Shown here: piece by piece, positions 1 through 6,539 of the stretch
How positions within the stretch are numbered: position 1 is the stretch's first letter
Layout: every line of letters starts with the position of its first letter
From: CAZCBN01 sp964496975
Lineage (GTDB): Bacteria; Planctomycetota; Phycisphaerae; Phycisphaerales; UBA1924
Reading direction: 5' to 3'
DNA: 11,932 nt
Assembly: GCA_964496975.1 (NCBI GenBank)
Contig: CAZCBN010000104.1
Coordinates: 1-11,932, forward strand
Translations under genes and position numbers: made by a program
The notes under the pieces: model-generated
The model's input: only the letters and a program-made list of their open reading frames with translations
Database searches by the model: none
Told to the model about the DNA's origin: nothing

Positions 1-67
1 TCTGCGGCGGCTTCTGCGGCGGCTTCTGCGGCGGCTTCTGCGGCGGCTTCTGCGGCGGCTTCTGCGG
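1..67. repeat. 12-bp tandem repeat coding for (AEAA)n, runs off left edge
   Basis: Five perfect copies of TCTGCGGCGGCT plus a partial sixth lie at 1-67, starting at the window edge, so the true copy number is unknown. In the minus-strand glycosyltransferase frame each unit reads GAA GCC GCC GCA, giving repeated Glu-Ala-Ala-Ala, a helix-prone low-complexity tail. Because the unit is a multiple of three, gain or loss of copies would change tail length without shifting the frame. Confidence 0.95.
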
Positions 68-1760
68 ACGTCGGGCGGGCGATGGCCCGGAAGCCGACGG
101 CCGCAAAGGTGCGGCGGCCCTGCTTGGTTTCGCCGGGGAGTTCGCCCAGGTCGGTGACGCTGTCGAACGCGCGGGCCCAGTCGCTCAGCATGCCGCCGGA
201 GCAGACGGCGGGGCGACCGCGGAGCGACGCGACAACAGCGGGGTCGGCGAGGTTCGTGTCGGCCCACAGGTCGTACTGCGTGACGCGGCCGTCGCCGAAG
301 TGCGCCGAGGCCGTGTAGACCCGCGGCTTGCCCGGCAGATAGAACGCGAGCTGGGCCGCGCGGCCGTAGTGCACGGCGACGACGAAGGGCTCGGAACCGG
401 TGCGCTGCGCGAGCGCGGTCACGTGCCCGTGCGTGGCGGCGGCGAGCTCTCGGATGCCGATGAGCCGGCGGACGCGGAGCCAGTCTGGCGCGCGCGGGCT
501 TGTCGCGAGGTAGCCCAGCGTGGGGATGCCCAGCGCCACCAGGCCCAGGCAGATGAGGCAGGCGTGCCAGGCGAAGCGCACGCCGTGGTCCACGCGGTGC
601 ACGCCGTCCAGCGCGGCCCACGCGGCGGCGGGCGCGAGCGAGACAAAGACGGCCATCGCCCAGTTGGCCTGCACGTCCGTCAGGAAGCTGACGACGAGGT
701 AAAACAGCGCGATGGGCAGCGCGCACAAGACGAGATACGCCGGCCCCGCGGGCCTCCACCCGGCCGGGCCCAGCCGGGCGGCGCGGAGGTGGTTCACGAG
801 GCCGATGACGATGAGGCCCAGCAGGGGCCCCGCGACGGCGAACTGGATAAGCACGAACTCAACGGTCCACAGAGGCGTGTAGTGCCAGCCGCTGCCGGCG
901 GCCTGGGTCGCGGGAACGTCGCCCCCGGGCAGGCCCAGGTGGCCCAGGAGATGCCGCACGGTGAGCCAGCCGTGGCCCGCGTTCCACACGAGCACGGGCA
1001 CCAGCCCCGCGCACGCCGCGAGCACGCCGAGCACGACGGGGAGCGGTCGCTGCCGCGCGATATGGCCCCGCCGCGCGAGCGCGAACAGCGCCATGCCCGG
1101 CGGCAGCAGCAGGATGGTGTACTTGAAGAGAAAGCCCGCGGCGAGCGCGAGGCCCAACAGGAGCCACGCCCGCGTATGCCCGTGCGCGAGCGCGCGCCAG
1201 CCGGCCCAGCACGCGGCGGCCCAGCAGGCCATGTAGGGCCCGTCGATCGTGACGAGCAGGGCCGTCACCTGCACGGCGGGCATGGACTGGTACGCCACCG
1301 CGGCGAGCAGGGCGACGCGCTTGTCGCCGAAGACGTCGCGCGCGAGGCCCGCCGTCGCGAGCGTGCCCAGCGCGCTGAAGAGCACCGCGGGGAGCCGCAC
1401 GGCCCACTCGACATCGCCGAAGAAGTACGTCGAGAGCCAGATGACCCAGGCGATGCCCGGGCCCTTGGTCTGGTAGGACCAATCCGGGCGGCGGGACCAC
1501 TCCCAGTAAAACGCCTCGTCTTCCACGAGGGCGAAGGGGCTGAACCACGCGAGGTACGCGACGCGGGCCAGCGTGATCGCGGCGACGAACGCGAGCGTGG
1601 GCCACCACGCGTCGGCCCAGGCGTACAGGTGCGGCGCCCGCAGCACGGGCGGCAGGGCCGAGGCGGCGGGCTTCGCGGGCCCCGAAAGGCCCGAGGCCGC
1701 GCCGGGCCCCGCGGGCTCGGTCGGCTCGGTGATGATCGGCGGGGGTGGGGCCTGGGTCAT
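1..1760 (-). CDS. GT39/ArnT-like membrane glycosyltransferase (3' end outside window)
   Basis: Polytopic inner-membrane glycosyltransferase of the PMT/ArnT type (PMT_2-like, GT39). Such enzymes move a sugar from a polyprenyl-phosphate carrier to lipid A, another lipid or a protein on the outer face of the membrane; the acceptor here is unknown. Translation from ATG at 1760 stays open for 586 codons to the window edge. Residues 1-45 are Pro/Ala-rich and probably cytoplasmic. The first membrane helix (about 53-75) is followed by the first-loop acidic signature, DEAFYW at 81-86. Next come a TIDGPY segment (about 171-176, like the usual TxDxPL), FKYT (212-215) and VWNAGHGW (258-265), all in family order, with several hydrophobic helices between. 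A soluble C-terminal region ends in the AEAA repeat at the window edge. The ATG overlaps the stop of the upstream LptF/G-like gene (ATGA), so the two are probably translationally coupled. The segment that usually reads DHPP is QTKGPG here. Family is sure, substrate is not. Confidence 0.88.
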   Translation of the reverse strand, partial: MTQAPPPPIITEPTEPAGPGAASGLSGPAKPAASALPPVLRAPHLYAWADAWWPTLAFVAAITLARVAYLAWFSPFALVEDEAFYWEWSRRPDWSYQTKGPGIAWVIWLSTYFFGDVEWAVRLPAVLFSALGTLATAGLARDVFGDKRVALLAAVAYQSMPAVQVTALLVTIDGPYMACWAAACWAGWRALAHGHTRAWLLLGLALAAGFLFKYTILLLPPGMALFALARRGHIARQRPLPVVLGVLAACAGLVPVLVWNAGHGWLTVRHLLGHLGLPGGDVPATQAAGSGWHYTPLWTVEFVLIQFAVAGPLLGLIVIGLVNHLRAARLGPAGWRPAGPAYLVLCALPIALFYLVVSFLTDVQANWAMAVFVSLAPAAAWAALDGVHRVDHGVRFAWHACLICLGLVALGIPTLGYLATSPRAPDWLRVRRLIGIRELAAATHGHVTALAQRTGSEPFVVAVHYGRAAQLAFYLPGKPRVYTASAHFGDGRVTQYDLWADTNLADPAVVASLRGRPAVCSGGMLSDWARAFDSVTDLGELPGETKQGRRTFAAVGFRAIARPTSAEAAAEAAAEAAAEAAAEAAA

Positions 1761-3466
1761 CGCCTCGCCAGCCTGATGAACTCGCTGAACGCGAAGGCCG
1801 CGAGCGAGGCCACGCCGCTCCACAGGATCGACAGGCCGATGGTCTCGCTCTCGTCGTGGCAGATCTGCTGCCCCGCCGCGATCAGGATGACCGCGCCGAG
1901 TGCCGGGAAGAAGCTGCCGAGGTACACGACGAGCGGGAGCCGGTCGCGCAGCCGCAGCGCGATGACCGCCCCCGCGACGACCATCACCAGGCACGCGCTC
2001 GCCATCGCGAGCCGCTCGTGCTGCTTGCTCGTGATCTCGCGGCCGAGCCGGACGATGCGCTGGTCGAGGTTCTCGCGCAGGCCGGCGACGAAGCGGTCCT
2101 CGCCCACGCGCTGCTCGTGGCCCGCGGCGTCCGCGATCAGCTCGGCGGCGCGCTGCCTCGACCGGCGGGCCAGCGGGTCCGACAGCAGCGTCAGCCCCTC
2201 CAGTTCGTACTCGCTCCGCTCCGTCGCCACGGCGCCGCGGTCGGCCGCGGTGGAGCCGGGCCCGCGGATGCGCAGGTTCTCAAGCCGCAGCGTGAACAGC
2301 AGGCCCACGCCCTCGGCCGGCGCGGGGGCCAGCGCCCCGCCCGCGGCGGGCTTCGCCGGCAGCAGCAGCGCCTCGTCGGCCTCCAGGAAGGTCGCGTCGC
2401 GGCCCTCGGGCTCGTACACCTCCACCACCACGCGCTCGCCCGGCCGGCGCCGCGTGAGCCGCTCGCCCCCTGTCCGAATGCGCGTGCGCACCTCCGCCGT
2501 CACCACGGCGGAAATGCCCCCCGCCGTGCGCAGCGTGAGCTGCCCCTCCTCCGCCAGCCGCGTGGCGATGGCGTCCCCCGCCTCGCGCCCGGCGAGCGCG
2601 CGGGCCAGGTTCATGCGGCGGCTCTCGACAAACGTCATCCGCTCCGGCTCGCCGCGCAGGCTGCGCAGCTCGCCCCACGTCAAAAACTTCGGGTCGTCCT
2701 CGAACGCGTCGGGCACGCGGAAGGGGCCGATGTCCCACACGCCGATGGTCTGCGTGCCGCCCGGCCCGGCGCCGCTGCCCTGCTCGAGCCGCAGCATGAC
2801 GAGCGTCGCCGCCTCGCCCGCGAGGCCCTCGCCCGCGGCCCCCGGCGGCAGCAGCGTGAGCCACGCCCGCTCGCACGCGGCGTCGTACGTCACCCGCCCC
2901 TCGCGGTCGGTCTCGATCGCCGCGGCCCGCGTCAGCCGCAGGTGCTCCAGCGCCGCCGTGCCGGGCCTCGGGGGCACACGGGCGACGGCGTCGGCGTACA
3001 CCATCATGTTGTCGAACTTCGCCGCCTCGCCCCGCTCGATCTGCCGCACCACGATGTTCGCCGCGTCGAGCGTCACCATCCGCTCCATCCGACGCAAAAA
3101 CCGCGGGATCACCTGCTCGTTCAGCACGCCCAGGCCCACCGCCAGCACCACGCCCGTCAGCAACGCCGGCAGCAGCAACGCCCGGTGCGACAGCCCGCCC
3201 GCGTGCGCCGCCAGCGTCTCGTTGTCCTGCGCCATGCGGTGGTACGCCAGCGTCGCCCCGAACCCGCCCGCGAACGGCAACGCGTAGCTCAGCATCGGCA
3301 CGCTCGCCAACGCCATGAACCGCACCGCCTCCAGCGGCCCGAGCGAGCCGTCCGCGAGCGGCTTGATCGTCGCCGCAAAGGCGATCACGCTGACGAGCAC
3401 CGCCGCCGTCAGCAGGATGAGCCGCCACAGCTCGACCAGGGTGTAGCGCCAGTACAGGAAGGGCAT
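1757..3466 (-). CDS. LptF/LptG-family lipopolysaccharide export permease
   Basis: 569-residue inner-membrane protein of the LptF/LptG (YjgP/YjgQ) family, the permease part of the LptB2FG ABC exporter that extracts lipopolysaccharide and feeds it to the periplasmic bridge. Three helices lie near the N terminus (about 15-35, 50-73, 96-118) and three at the C terminus (about 486-505, 512-533, 543-565), with a large periplasmic part between, as in the family. The segment NETLAAHAGGLS (82-93) after the second helix is the typical family motif, and VIPRF follows the third helix. At 569 residues it is longer than the usual 350-400 because the central domain is enlarged. I chose ATG 3466 (MPFLYWRYTL). 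The longer in-frame GTG at 3514 lies inside the intergenic hairpin repeat and would add 16 unconvincing residues. No good Shine-Dalgarno is visible. Its stop overlaps the glycosyltransferase start. LptF and LptG cannot be told apart here, and no second permease or ATPase is in view. Confidence 0.88.
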   Translation of the reverse strand: MPFLYWRYTLVELWRLILLTAAVLVSVIAFAATIKPLADGSLGPLEAVRFMALASVPMLSYALPFAGGFGATLAYHRMAQDNETLAAHAGGLSHRALLLPALLTGVVLAVGLGVLNEQVIPRFLRRMERMVTLDAANIVVRQIERGEAAKFDNMMVYADAVARVPPRPGTAALEHLRLTRAAAIETDREGRVTYDAACERAWLTLLPPGAAGEGLAGEAATLVMLRLEQGSGAGPGGTQTIGVWDIGPFRVPDAFEDDPKFLTWGELRSLRGEPERMTFVESRRMNLARALAGREAGDAIATRLAEEGQLTLRTAGGISAVVTAEVRTRIRTGGERLTRRRPGERVVVEVYEPEGRDATFLEADEALLLPAKPAAGGALAPAPAEGVGLLFTLRLENLRIRGPGSTAADRGAVATERSEYELEGLTLLSDPLARRSRQRAAELIADAAGHEQRVGEDRFVAGLRENLDQRIVRLGREITSKQHERLAMASACLVMVVAGAVIALRLRDRLPLVVYLGSFFPALGAVILIAAGQQICHDESETIGLSILWSGVASLAAFAFSEFIRLARR

Positions 3467-3499
3467 GGCCAGAGTGTAGGAAACGGCGGGGATGGGAAA

Positions 3500-3615
3500 G
3501 AGCCACGAAGCCACCGAGCCACGAAGCCACGAAGGGGTTGCAGATCGGGTGTTTGGTGCCTTTTCCTGCGTGGCTTTGCGGCTGAGCGGCTTCGCGGCTT
3601 CGTAGCTTCGTAGCT
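3500..3615. repeat. Imperfect inverted repeat (CCACGAAG type) between cysS and the permease gene
   Basis: The 160-bp spacer holds an imperfect palindrome. The left arm 3502-3535 and right arm 3565-3598 are reverse complements at 27 of 34 positions, with a 29-nt loop. The left arm itself contains a 15-bp direct repeat, GAGCCACGAAGCCAC at 3500-3514 and again at 3516-3530. The right side continues with TTCGTAGC-type repeats to 3615. Arms built from CCACGAAG words match a dispersed intergenic hairpin type I recall from planctomycetes, verrucomicrobia and other phyla, often mis-called as small proteins. Transcribed in the cysS direction it would form a long stem-loop 30-130 nt after the cysS stop and end about 35 nt before the permease start. 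It could act in termination, RNA processing or simply as a mobile or REP-like element. There is no U-tract, so a simple intrinsic terminator is unlikely. Confidence 0.75.
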
Positions 3616-3626
3616 GCTCGGCCCGC

Positions 3627-5276
3627 TCAGCCCCGCCCCACCTCCACCTTCCCCCCTGGCGCGTCCTTGATCGTCAGCCCCATCCCCAAGAGCACGCCGC
3701 GGATCCGGTCCGCCTCGGCAAAGTCCTTCGCCTTCTTCGCCGCCGCACGCTGCGCCAGCAGCGCCTCCACCTCGTCGCTCGGCGTCACGCCCGGCAAAAA
3801 GATCGCCAGCCCGCCCGCGGCCCCGGTCGCCGCCACCGCCCCGGGCCGCGGCAGCTCCAGCAGCCCGAGCACCGCGTCGATCTCCGCGAGCAGCGCCCCG
3901 TCCGCCTCGGTCGGCCGCGACGTCTCCCCCATCCACGTGTTCAGCACGCCCAGCGCACCGGCCACGTTCAGGTCGTCGTTCATCACCGACGCAAACCGCT
4001 CGCCCACCGGGTGCGCCGCCGCCAGCGCCGCCGACGCGCCCGCCCCCGCACCCGCCCCCCAGCCCGCCCGCGCCGGCGCCCGGCCGTCTTTCCCCCCCGC
4101 CGCCTCGGCGAAGCGCCGCAGCCGCTCGATCGTCTTCGCCCCCGCCTTCAGCCCGTCCAGCGAAAAGTCCGCGTTGGACATGTAGTGCGTCTTCAGCAGC
4201 TCAAGCCGCAGCGCCGACGGCTCGTGCCCCTGCGCAAACAGGTCGCGGGCCGTGAAGAAGGTCCCCTTGCGCTTCGACATCTTCTCGCCGTTCACCATCA
4301 AAAACCGCGTGTGCACCCAGCACCGCGCAAACACGGCCCGACCCGTGAAGCCGCAGCTCTGCGCGTTCTCGCACTCGTGGTGCGGGAAGATGTTGTCCTC
4401 GCCCCCGCTGTGCAGGTCGATCTCGCCGCGCTCGCCCGACGGGTCAAGCCGGCCCAGCGACATCGCCGTGCACTCGATGTGCCACCCGGGGTACCCCTCG
4501 CCCCACGGGCTCGCCCAGCGCATCAGGTGCCGCGGGTCTTCCTTCCACAGCAAGAAGTCGGCGGGGTGCTTCTTCTCCGCCTGCGCGTCGGCGCTGACGC
4601 GCCCGCCCGCGCCGCCGCGGAGTTGCTCCAGCGTGTTCCCGCTCAGCCGGCCGTACTGCGGATCGTTCTGCACGTCAAAGTACACCGCGCGCCGCCCCGC
4701 CTCGCCCCGCACATACGCCAGGCCTCTTTGCTCCAGCGCCCGCACGATCTCGATCATCCGCGGCACGTGCTCCGTCGCCCGGGGCATGAGCGTGGGGTCG
4801 CGCTCCGCCTCCACCGCGAGCCGCAGGCCGAGCCGCGCCGCGTCCTCGCGGAACCGACCGGCATAAAACGCCGCGATCGCGTAGGGGTCGGCCGGGTCCA
4901 CGCTCGCCCCCGCCGGCAGCGTGCCCGCCTTCTTCGCCTCGAGGAGCCTCCGCCCCGCGGCCGCCATCTTGTCCTCGCCCCCGCCGTCGGCCCGATCGTC
5001 CTCGGTCATGTGCCCCACGTCGGTGATGTTCATGACGTGCGTCACCCGCCGCGGCCCGGCGTGCATGCCCCCGCCCGCCGTCGCGAGCCGGCACAAGGGG
5101 CTCTCGATCCATCGCCGCAGCAGGTCGGCCACCAGAAAGCTGCGGAAGTTCCCGATGTGCGCGTCGTCGTACACCGTGGGCCCGCACGAGTAAAACGTCA
5201 CATGCCCCGGGTCCGCCGGCACAAACGCCCCCCGGCCCCGCGTCGCGGTGTTCGTCAGCGTCAGCACATCCGCCAT
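3627..5276 (-). CDS. cysS: Cysteinyl-tRNA synthetase
   Basis: 549-residue cytoplasmic class I aminoacyl-tRNA synthetase that charges tRNA-Cys with cysteine using ATP. The Rossmann catalytic domain carries the HIGH-type motif as HIGN (40-43). The zinc ligands that bind the cysteine thiol are intact: C31 (FYSCGP), C269 (GWHIEC), H299 and E303 (PHHECE), equivalent to C28, C209, H234 and E238 of the E. coli enzyme. The second ATP motif is KMSKR (332-336) rather than KMSKS. Residues 58-120 are an insert with NITDVGHM and a Gly/Asp-rich loop, a pattern I associate with planctomycete-like CysRS. An Ala/Gly stretch (401-420) marks a linker in the helical anticodon-binding part, and a basic C-terminal helical segment (about 501-530) follows. 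ATG 5276 is chosen because homology starts there (MADVLTLTNT). A longer open frame upstream runs through a tandem heptamer array and is rejected. It is divergent from the sulfotransferase and followed by the hairpin repeat. Confidence 0.97.
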   Translation of the reverse strand: MADVLTLTNTATRGRGAFVPADPGHVTFYSCGPTVYDDAHIGNFRSFLVADLLRRWIESPLCRLATAGGGMHAGPRRVTHVMNITDVGHMTEDDRADGGGEDKMAAAGRRLLEAKKAGTLPAGASVDPADPYAIAAFYAGRFREDAARLGLRLAVEAERDPTLMPRATEHVPRMIEIVRALEQRGLAYVRGEAGRRAVYFDVQNDPQYGRLSGNTLEQLRGGAGGRVSADAQAEKKHPADFLLWKEDPRHLMRWASPWGEGYPGWHIECTAMSLGRLDPSGERGEIDLHSGGEDNIFPHHECENAQSCGFTGRAVFARCWVHTRFLMVNGEKMSKRKGTFFTARDLFAQGHEPSALRLELLKTHYMSNADFSLDGLKAGAKTIERLRRFAEAAGGKDGRAPARAGWGAGAGAGASAALAAAHPVGERFASVMNDDLNVAGALGVLNTWMGETSRPTEADGALLAEIDAVLGLLELPRPGAVAATGAAGGLAIFLPGVTPSDEVEALLAQRAAAKKAKDFAEADRIRGVLLGMGLTIKDAPGGKVEVGRG

Positions 5277-5457
5277 AGCGGCGATGGTACCGCCCCCCCA
5301 CCACCCACACCCCACTCGACCCCACCCCATTCCCCATTCCCCGTTCCCCATTCCCCATTCCCCATTCCCCATTGCCCATTCCCCATGGCCCTCCCCCTTC
5401 CCCCGTCCCCCCCCACCATTCCAGCCCCCCACCCCCGATCGCCGAAAAACCCCCCGC
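5277..5457. promoter_or_regulatory. Divergent C-rich spacer between cysS and the sulfotransferase gene
   Basis: This 181-bp region must hold the start signals for two divergent genes. The plus strand is almost free of G and dominated by C runs from about 5291 to 5457, so the duplex is close to polypurine/polypyrimidine. I could not pick convincing -35/-10 boxes, a T-box leader or Shine-Dalgarno sites. The only clear structure is the heptamer array at 5325-5387. The role as a double promoter is inferred from gene orientation only. Confidence 0.4.
5325..5387. repeat. Nine-copy CCCCATT heptanucleotide tandem array, G-quadruplex-prone
   Basis: Nine consecutive 7-bp units fill 5325-5387. Six are exactly CCCCATT; unit 3 is CCCCGTT, unit 8 GCCCATT and unit 9 CCCCATG. 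On the minus strand this reads as repeated GGGGAAT, with seven uninterrupted GGGG runs spaced by 3 nt, a textbook G-quadruplex pattern. That strand is the sense strand of the cysS leader, ending about 49 bp upstream of the cysS start. Read as protein it gives low-complexity peptides in both directions, which is why both neighbouring open frames look artificially long. The unit resembles in size and C-richness the heptamer short tandem repeats known from cyanobacteria; that comparison is from memory. Confidence 0.95.
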
Positions 5458-6465
5458 ATGACCCACCCAAGCCCGCACCCCGCCGACGCCCTCTATGACG
5501 ACTGGCGCCGCGCCGCGGACCGCCTCGCCCCGTTGCAGCTCGTCTTCATCGTGGGCCCGCCCAAGTGCGGCACAACGTGGATGATGCAGCTCATCAACGC
5601 CCACCCCGCCGCCCTCGCCAGCGGCGAGAGCCACGTCTTCACCCACCTCTGCTGGCCCCTCCTCGCCGCCCTGCACACCTACCGACGCACCCAGGTCGAC
5701 GGCCTGCGCAGCAAGGGCCGCCCCACCGCCCTCTCCCCCGCCGACGAGGCCGGCCTTGTCCGCACCGCCATCGAGCGCGTCTTCCTGAACTACCTTGACG
5801 CCCACCCCGCGAAGCCGGGCCTGCAACTCATCGCCGACAAGTCCACGGGCCACACGCGGCACGTGGGCCTGCTCGCGCAGATCTTCCCCTCCGCCCGGTT
5901 CGTCTGCTGCACGCGCGACGTGCGCGACGCCGCCGTCAGCGCCTGGAAGCACCTGCACGAGCTCGCCAAGAGCGACCTGCTCCAGCCCGCCGCCACCATC
6001 GCGCAGGGCGCCGAGATCTACGCCCGCAACCACTGGGCCGAGCTGCTCCGCTACGCCCGCGCCGGGGGCGAGCAGGCCGCCCGGGGCCGCTACCTCGAAG
6101 TTGCCTACGAAGACCACAAGGCCGACCCCACCGCCACCGCCGCCGCCCTCTTCGCCTTCCTGGGCCTGGACGCATCGCCCGACACCGTGCGCACCGCCGT
6201 CGACGCCTGCCGCTTTGACCGCCTCACCGGCGGCCGCGAGGCCGGCCGCGAGGCCAAGGCCTTCCTCCGCAAGGGCATCGTGGGCGACTGGGCCAACCAC
6301 TTCACGCCCGAGTTTGCCGACTTCCTGCTCCGCATCGCCGCCGAACGCCTGGCGCTGCGCGACCAGCCCATCGACAACCGTCGCCTCATCACCTGGCCCG
6401 CCACCATCCCCGCCACCCCCGCGACCCCGGCCTCCCCCGCCGCCGTCTCAACCAGCGTCGCCTGA
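5458..6465 (+). CDS. PAPS-dependent sulfotransferase
   Basis: 335-residue soluble sulfotransferase that would transfer sulfate from 3'-phosphoadenosine-5'-phosphosulfate to a hydroxyl or amine acceptor. The 5'-phosphosulfate loop is PKCGTTW (35-41), after a hydrophobic strand (LVFIVG). The 3'-phosphate site is CTRDVRDAAVSAW (151-163), with the expected Arg and Ser. A third motif near the C terminus, RKGIVGDWANHFT (271-283), matches the RKGxxGDWKNxFT signature of cytosolic SULT-type enzymes. The segment IADKST (125-130) resembles the KSP region of Sulfotransfer_3-like enzymes. No signal peptide is seen. A Pro/Ala/Thr tail (314-335) is low complexity. ATG 5458 is chosen because the longer frame upstream only translates the heptamer array; no Shine-Dalgarno is visible. 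It is the first of three plus-strand genes, 74 bp before the photolyase fusion. The acceptor cannot be deduced; nearby envelope genes make a glycan or lipid possible but unproven. Confidence 0.93.
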   Translation: MTHPSPHPADALYDDWRRAADRLAPLQLVFIVGPPKCGTTWMMQLINAHPAALASGESHVFTHLCWPLLAALHTYRRTQVDGLRSKGRPTALSPADEAGLVRTAIERVFLNYLDAHPAKPGLQLIADKSTGHTRHVGLLAQIFPSARFVCCTRDVRDAAVSAWKHLHELAKSDLLQPAATIAQGAEIYARNHWAELLRYARAGGEQAARGRYLEVAYEDHKADPTATAAALFAFLGLDASPDTVRTAVDACRFDRLTGGREAGREAKAFLRKGIVGDWANHFTPEFADFLLRIAAERLALRDQPIDNRRLITWPATIPATPATPASPAAVSTSVA

Positions 6466-6539
6466 CCTCCCCCCCACGCCCTCCCCGCGCCCTCCCCGCG
6501 CCGCATCCCCGCCCGCCCCCGCCGCGAAGCGCAGCTCCC

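Noticed and set aside
300..3287. A 995-codon open frame on the plus strand opposite the glycosyltransferase and permease genes
   Set aside because: It is extremely Arg/Gly/Ser-rich, has no recognisable domain, crosses two genes with clear homology on the other strand, and is expected from the high GC, which suppresses stops.
3467..3514. GTG start 16 codons upstream for the LptF/G-like gene
   Set aside because: The GTG lies within the inverted repeat, and the residues it adds do not resemble the family N terminus.
1745..3613. A 622-codon plus-strand frame
   Set aside because: It is the antisense shadow of the LptF/G-like gene, low complexity (His/Arg/Gln-rich), and ends in the translated hairpin repeat.
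5325..5387. CRISPR-like array
   Set aside because: Units are 7 bp and contiguous with no spacers.
5248..5457. N-terminal extension of the sulfotransferase (Pro/His/Ser/Phe repeats)
   Set aside because: Same array read on the other strand, and it would overlap cysS; ATG 5458 is a better start.
5277..5459. N-terminal extension of CysRS (repeated Gly-Asn-Gly-Glu-Trp words)
   Set aside because: It is only the translation of the heptamer array and has no counterpart in CysRS; ATG 5276 fits the family start.
4011..5498. A 495-codon plus-strand frame opposite cysS
   Set aside because: Shadow frame rich in Arg/Pro; the minus strand holds an unambiguous CysRS with all catalytic and zinc residues.
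6466..6539. Short direct repeat (CCCTCCCCGCG twice, around 6479-6501) upstream of the photolyase fusion as an operator
   Set aside because: The spacer is uniformly C-rich, and two copies of a low-complexity word are expected by chance.
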